Shown piece by piece: positions 60,347 through 64,000 of a stretch of 64,000 bases of DNA. Numbering within the stretch: the stretch's first letter is position 1; every line of letters begins with the position of its first letter. This stretch comes from Alentia gelatinosa (taxonomy: Eukaryota > Annelida > Polychaeta > Phyllodocida > Polynoidae): positions 82,358,515 through 82,422,514 of the forward strand of contig OX465579.1 of assembly GCA_950022655.1 (NCBI GenBank), read 5' to 3'. The translations under genes were made by a program, and so were the position numbers. The notes under the pieces are model-generated. The model did no database searches. It saw only the letters and a list, made by a program, of their open reading frames with translations, and had not been told where the DNA came from.

Positions 60347-61353
60347 TACTACATTTCGACCCACAGGTGCCTGATTAGACTTGCTCAAATCTGTGATTAT
60401 TGACGTTCATTTAAGAAATCAACCTATGTTGTAGACTTAGGCAACCTCTTAACGCCCAACGGACCGAGAAACCAAATATAAGAACACCGGATACAAGAGG
60501 ATGGTATATGTCTCATACACTGATTCAGGTTTCATGGACTGAAGTCAGTCTAGCCCCCCTCTCTTCTCGGCAGCCTGGCCGCCCTGAAGACCATCTCTTG
60601 GAAGGGGGCAAATGTCGCTGTCTTATGGGATTTATATGCTTTAATCCTGTAGTATCCTACTATGTATAGTTGTATTTGTAAGTGGCTACTCCAGTCACCC
60701 TCCTCTTCTATTCACATAACCCTACCAGTGCTGCCACTCTGTGAGCAGCTGGTGTACTACTGACTGTGACCTAGATTCAAATGTAGGGCAACAGGATGTC
60801 ATGTGACTTCCATCTTGTAACCTCACACACAGGAATAAACATCTCCAGCATAATCTACAAACATCTGCCAGTCTTATCATTACGGTGCAATATCACACTC
60901 CACAAGTCCGATATGTGGTCTGTAATAATGTCTCTGTTTCTCAGGACCTGAAAACTTCCGTCTGTGAATGCTTGAGTAGTATACATAGCTGTATAGACCG
61001 CAAAATGAATTGTTCTAAATCACTCAGGCGTGGTACTCCGCAGATTGTTCTTTTGTTTGTTTATTACCCAATCTATTGTCTTTTGGCCGAGGTTGTTTGC
61101 ATTATGAGCATACCGTGCCGGGAAGTCGGCGCCGGGTCACCTCAAGGGATTATCTCGGGCATTGTTCTTGTTCAGCGGAGCGTATTACTCCGCAGGCGCA
61201 AACACGGCCGAGCACACATTTCGTAGAGGCAAACATTACAGAGCACACATTTCGGGGTGTTTAGAGCTGTAGGATAAACACGTCTTAGTGATTGAGGTGT
61301 TTACCGACTGTAATTAGTTTAGGGAGACTTGTGAGAGGTAAACATGTCTTTGG
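60347..61353. other. Spacer or possible left flank/TIR of the virus-like element
   Basis: No gene recognised. A moderately GC-rich stretch at 61110-61220 contains CGGAGCGTATTACTCCG (inverted repeat). A GAGCACACATTTCG block is repeated (61211 and 61238). The terminal inverted repeat of the element, if intact, could lie here, but it can only be proved with the other end, outside the window. Confidence 0.4.
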
Positions 61354-61361
61354 TATATAAG
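61354..61361 (+). promoter_or_regulatory. TATA box candidate for the element's first gene
   Basis: TATATAAG lies 244 bases upstream of the ATPase start. It is a plausible core promoter; no downstream element was confirmed. Confidence 0.35.
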
Positions 61362-61382
61362 ATGTTGATCGATCTTAATTAG

Positions 61383-61406
61383 AGAGAGAGAGAGAGAGAG
61401 AGAGAG
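61383..61406. repeat. (GA)n microsatellite, possible terminal tract
   Basis: About 12 GA units lie just upstream of the first gene. This could mark or adjoin an element end, but could equally be an ordinary microsatellite. Confidence 0.85.
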
Positions 61407-61565
61407 CTCTTATGGAAGGTGTAGCGGAAAACCTCTATGTATACATATATGTATGTATGAATTTATGGAAGAGGATTATTATCAATGTGTTTAACTTATG
61501 TTTACATTATATTACATGATAAGTATACATAATATTAGAGTGGACTTGATAGTAAAGAAGGAGAA

Positions 61566-61601
<36 letters not shown>

Positions 61602-61604
61602 AAC

Positions 61605-62291
61605 ATGACTGAAATTGTGAGAGAAATTACCAGGAATGAACTTTTATTGAAGCCAGCATCTACCTTATGTATAAGTGGACCATCTAAGTGCGGTAAAACA
61701 TTTTTTGTTATGAACATACTGAAGAGGAGACATGTTATGTATCAAAATGGTGACTACCCTAAGAAGGTTTTGTTTTGTTACTCGGTATATCAGAGAGTAT
61801 ATGACGAGATAAGAAATGAAATTGACGATATAGAATTTCATGAGGGACTACCTAATTTAAATACTATAAACTCTTTTGTTAATAATGAACATTGTTTGAT
61901 TGTACTCGATGATCTTATGAAAGAAGTAGTTAATACTTTAGAGATACAGAAACTGTTTACGGTAGGGTCACACCATATGGGAATAAGTGTGTACTTTATA
62001 TCACAGAACATTTTCGAGGCAGGACGACATGCACGTACAATTTCTCTCAATACTGAGTATAATGTGATATTCAAAAACCCTAGAGATGGCGGGCAGGTGT
62101 CAACTATTGCAAGGCAAACAGGGAAACAGTTTTCTTCAGCCATAGTTGAAGCATATAATGATATTACACAGAAGACTCCGTACGGATACCTATTCCTGGA
62201 TATGACTCAAGGGTGTGAAGACGGCTACAGGATTAGAACGAGGATATTCCCTGAGGAGTGCTGTATTGTGTATAAAGCGAGGAACCAGTGA
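61605..62291 (+). CDS. A32/FtsK-HerA-type DNA packaging ATPase
   Basis: The 228-residue protein has a Walker A motif GPSKCGKT (residues 25-32), a Walker B IVLDD (99-103), and a polar SQN motif (133-135) after a beta strand. That order fits A32-type packaging ATPases of Polintons, adintoviruses and related DNA viruses. The role would be pumping element DNA into capsids. The length is normal for the family. The ATG at 61605 is the first in frame: the frame is open upstream through a poly-Glu-coding GAA tract (61557-61601) to a TAG at 61536 but has no ATG there. It ends 20 bases before the next start. No disruption is visible. Confidence 0.88.
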   Translation: MTEIVREITRNELLLKPASTLCISGPSKCGKTFFVMNILKRRHVMYQNGDYPKKVLFCYSVYQRVYDEIRNEIDDIEFHEGLPNLNTINSFVNNEHCLIVLDDLMKEVVNTLEIQKLFTVGSHHMGISVYFISQNIFEAGRHARTISLNTEYNVIFKNPRDGGQVSTIARQTGKQFSSAIVEAYNDITQKTPYGYLFLDMTQGCEDGYRIRTRIFPEECCIVYKARNQ

Positions 62292-62311
62292 ATATTGTAT
62301 GGAGTTTCACC

Positions 62312-62635
62312 ATGGGAAGGGTAGACTCTACCATAAATTTTCTGAGGTTTATTGCATCTACTACATCTATAAAGCAACGACAGAGTGTACTACGAACAGC
62401 GTCAAGGGAACAGATTCTTGCTATAGCGGAGGTAGTTATTAACGTATTGAAAGGAATTGTGAACGTGAGTCAAAACACATTGAGAGTGTTGAAGGCATAC
62501 AAGAAGACTCTACGCACAGTAGGTACAATAGGAGAAAACAAATTAGCCTGGATTAAACGCAGAGTAGCTGTAGTGAAAGCTGCTAAAGCTATAGCTCTTC
62601 TTCTTAGAGAATTTAACTATATCTGGAGGAGGTAG
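62312..62635 (+). CDS. Small basic protein, adintovirus/Polinton pX-like
   Basis: The 107-residue, strongly basic protein starts MGRVDSTINF, with a central helix-rich stretch (EQILAIAEVVINVLKG), a KAYKKTLRT segment and a C-terminal Lys/Arg/Ala-rich helix. I recognise the central layout (acidic helix, NVLKG, then a basic KYKK-type run) as that of a small conserved protein of adintovirus-like elements, which has been compared with adenovirus core protein pX. The assignment is from memory of the layout. The role is probably DNA condensation or membrane activity in the virion, which is inference. The ATG at 62312 is chosen; upstream in-frame codons overlap the ATPase end and lack an ATG. It ends 5 bases before the next ATG. 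Confidence 0.6.
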   Translation: MGRVDSTINFLRFIASTTSIKQRQSVLRTASREQILAIAEVVINVLKGIVNVSQNTLRVLKAYKKTLRTVGTIGENKLAWIKRRVAVVKAAKAIALLLREFNYIWRR

Positions 62636-62640
62636 ATATT

Positions 62641-63270
62641 ATGAGTTATACTGATAAACTGATTGTTGTACCGAAAGTATTTTTCGAGAAAATAAAAAGC
62701 TCATATGAGACGAACATGAAAGAGAAACAAGTGACTGAGTCAGCACCGGAAATTCACCATACACAACAACTACAAGGTAGCGGAATCGGATCTGATTCTG
62801 ATACAGTTTCAGATACTGGTACCGGTACAGGTACAGATACAGGTACAGGTACAGATACAGACACAGATACAGATACTGCTATCGGTTACCCTACTCTTCC
62901 AGTAAATCCTAAAGAATACTTGAAATCATACAGGAACAAAATAAAGAGTAAGAAAACTACAACCAATGATTCAAACCTTGTGAAGAGGGTACATTACGAG
63001 GACTCAGCAGATAGTCGAAATGAAGAAAGAGAGCAGAACTGGAAGAAATTGAAACTACATAAAAAAGTACATAGTGGAGAATTAAAAGGTATTCTTAAAA
63101 GAGAGAGTTTGAAGGATAAGATGAAAAATAAGAAAAAAACAAAAAATAAGAAGAAGAAGAAGAAGGAAAAGGAGGAGGAGGAGGAGGAGGAGGAGGAGAA
63201 GGAAAGGAACGCTTATACACCATCATCTCCATTATCAAGATCACTTCCTGAAGGTTGGATTGGTATATAA
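62641..63270 (+). CDS. Low-complexity protein of the element, function unknown
   Basis: The 209-residue protein has a folded-looking N-terminus (MSYTDKLIVVPKVFFEKIKS) and a Thr-Gly/Thr-Asp dipeptide tract (residues about 58-79), encoded by TACAGG/TACAGA hexamers. A linker with PTLPVNPKEYLKSYRNK follows, then a Lys-rich run (158-177), a poly-Glu run (178-187) and the C-terminus SLPEGWIGI. Proteins in this position of related elements are poorly characterised and may be minor virion components. I do not assign a function. The purine-rich and hexamer repeats should make its length variable among copies. The stop is followed by TAATAATAATAATAATGA, giving several stops in one frame. Confidence 0.65.
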   Translation: MSYTDKLIVVPKVFFEKIKSSYETNMKEKQVTESAPEIHHTQQLQGSGIGSDSDTVSDTGTGTGTDTGTGTDTDTDTDTAIGYPTLPVNPKEYLKSYRNKIKSKKTTTNDSNLVKRVHYEDSADSRNEEREQNWKKLKLHKKVHSGELKGILKRESLKDKMKNKKKTKNKKKKKKEKEEEEEEEEEKERNAYTPSSPLSRSLPEGWIGI

Positions 63271-63290
63271 TAATAATAATAATGATAAAT

Positions 63291-64000
63291 ATGGAGAGTA
63301 AAAAACATAGTCTTCATAAATTAATTGAAGGGTTAAGTAGTGATTCAACAAAGTCCAATCCTGAAGTAGAAAAGGCTGTGAAAGAATCCTACTTAGACCC
63401 TTCAGAACCCGGGAGCTATTCGGGTATACAGAAGGTTAGTGCTAGTGTGAAGAGGAAATTACCTCTATACTCAAAGAATGCTATAAGAAAAGGGACCGAA
63501 AGAGTACTATTATCTAACCCAACATATGCATTACATGTACAGCCGAGAGAACATTTTATAAGATCTCGTGTAACTAGCGCTGGTATAAATTACATGTTTG
63601 ATGCAGACCTTATGAATTTGTATCCGTTTGCTAGATATAACAGAGGATGTAAATATGTTTTACTAGTTATTGATATTTTTAGTAGGTATGCATTCACACA
63701 ACCGGTGAAATCAAAACATAACACCCACGTGGTACCGGCTATGGAATTGATTCTGAAGGAAAGACGGTGCAGGAAGATGAGAACTGATGCAGGAGGAGAG
63801 TTTATAAATGCTGAGATGAAAAAACTGTACTCTAAATATAAAGTTAAACATTTCATAGCCTACAATGATGGTAAGGCTTCATACGCTGAGAGATGTATAA
63901 GAACAATAAAGGGGAAGATTACGAAATACATGATAGCTAACAACACATATAAATGGGTGGATGTGTTGGCTAAGATTACTCACTCTTATAATAACACTAT
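63291..64000 (+). CDS. DDE integrase (rve family), truncated by window end
   Basis: 236 codons are visible and still open at the edge. The catalytic core has Asp106 (in MFDADLMNL), Asp166 (RTDAGGEF) and Glu200 (YAERCIRTIKGK), the acidic triad of retroviral-type integrases, with 33 residues between the last two. KYVLLVIDIFSRYAF and the Lys-Ala-Ser stretch before the Glu are also typical of Polinton integrases. The N-terminal 85 residues show no clear HHCC zinc finger. A C-terminal chromodomain-like region may follow outside the window. Its role is insertion of the element DNA into host chromosomes. It starts 20 bases after the previous stop, at the first ATG in frame. Confidence 0.92.
   Translation, partial: MESKKHSLHKLIEGLSSDSTKSNPEVEKAVKESYLDPSEPGSYSGIQKVSASVKRKLPLYSKNAIRKGTERVLLSNPTYALHVQPREHFIRSRVTSAGINYMFDADLMNLYPFARYNRGCKYVLLVIDIFSRYAFTQPVKSKHNTHVVPAMELILKERRCRKMRTDAGGEFINAEMKKLYSKYKVKHFIAYNDGKASYAERCIRTIKGKITKYMIANNTYKWVDVLAKITHSYNNT

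Larger units (their letters stand above)
61354..64000 (+). mobile_element. Polinton/Maverick or adintovirus-like element, left part
   Basis: Four same-strand frames follow one another with gaps of 20, 5 and 20 bases: packaging ATPase, small basic protein, low-complexity protein, DDE integrase. An A32/FtsK-type ATPase together with a retroviral-type integrase is the defining combination of Polintons/Mavericks and adintoviruses (established knowledge). Base composition is AT-richer than the flank and contains many purine microsatellites. The left boundary is uncertain: a TATATAAG (61354-61361) and a (GA)12 tract (61383-61406) precede the first gene. The right part, with polymerase B, capsid and protease genes expected, is outside the window. 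The four frames are intact, so the copy is young or under selection. Confidence 0.85.

Noticed and set aside
61535..61717. Minus-strand frame with a poly-Ser run
   Set aside because: It is the antisense of the GAA tract upstream of, and the start of, the ATPase gene.
1..64000. CRISPR arrays, bacterial operons, rRNA or intact tRNA genes
   Set aside because: No regularly spaced direct repeats, no ribosome binding site pattern, no rRNA or clear cloverleaf was seen; A/B-box-like fragments are listed only as weak SINE candidates.

Overview
This is animal nuclear DNA, most likely from a marine invertebrate. Genes have introns with GT..AG borders, coding density is very low, and the spacer DNA is full of retrotransposon ends, MITE-like elements and simple repeats. 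A mollusc or other lophotrochozoan is my best guess. It rests on repeat style only (a mollusc-type SINE-like stretch near 21.4 kb, pogo-type MITEs, Penelope and LINE 3' ends) and is inference. No bacterial features, rRNA or convincing tRNA genes were seen.

Layout. (1) 1-44.9 kb: no recognisable protein-coding exon. It holds a decayed Penelope-like retrotransposon end (about 9.6-10.2 kb, minus), four copies of an unrecognised interspersed repeat, two copies of a composite hairpin-plus-TIR repeat, long poly-G/C runs, a pyrimidine-rich degenerate minisatellite (36 kb) and inverted repeats (42 kb). (2) 44.9-47.1 kb, minus: promoter and first two coding exons of a non-muscle/smooth-type myosin II heavy chain. 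The remaining exons were not found downstream, so the next intron is longer than about 44.9 kb or the locus is broken. (3) 47.1-55.9 kb: spacer packed with pogo-type MITEs, two LINE 3' ends, a Harbinger-type MITE and the third composite repeat. (4) 55.98-57.65 kb, plus: promoter and first two coding exons of a flavin-containing monooxygenase (FMO). Later exons are not visible. (5) 61.35-64 kb, plus: one end of a Polinton/Maverick or adintovirus-like element with four tightly packed open reading frames: an A32/FtsK-type packaging ATPase, a small basic pX-like protein, a low-complexity protein with Thr-Gly/Thr-Asp repeats, and a DDE integrase that runs off the window edge.

The myosin and FMO genes are unrelated housekeeping/metabolic genes placed head to head about 9.4 kb apart. 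The virus-like element lies downstream of the FMO 5' exons in the same direction, possibly inside a long FMO intron. Its ATPase and integrase would serve capsid DNA packaging and host integration; polymerase and capsid genes would be expected beyond the right edge.
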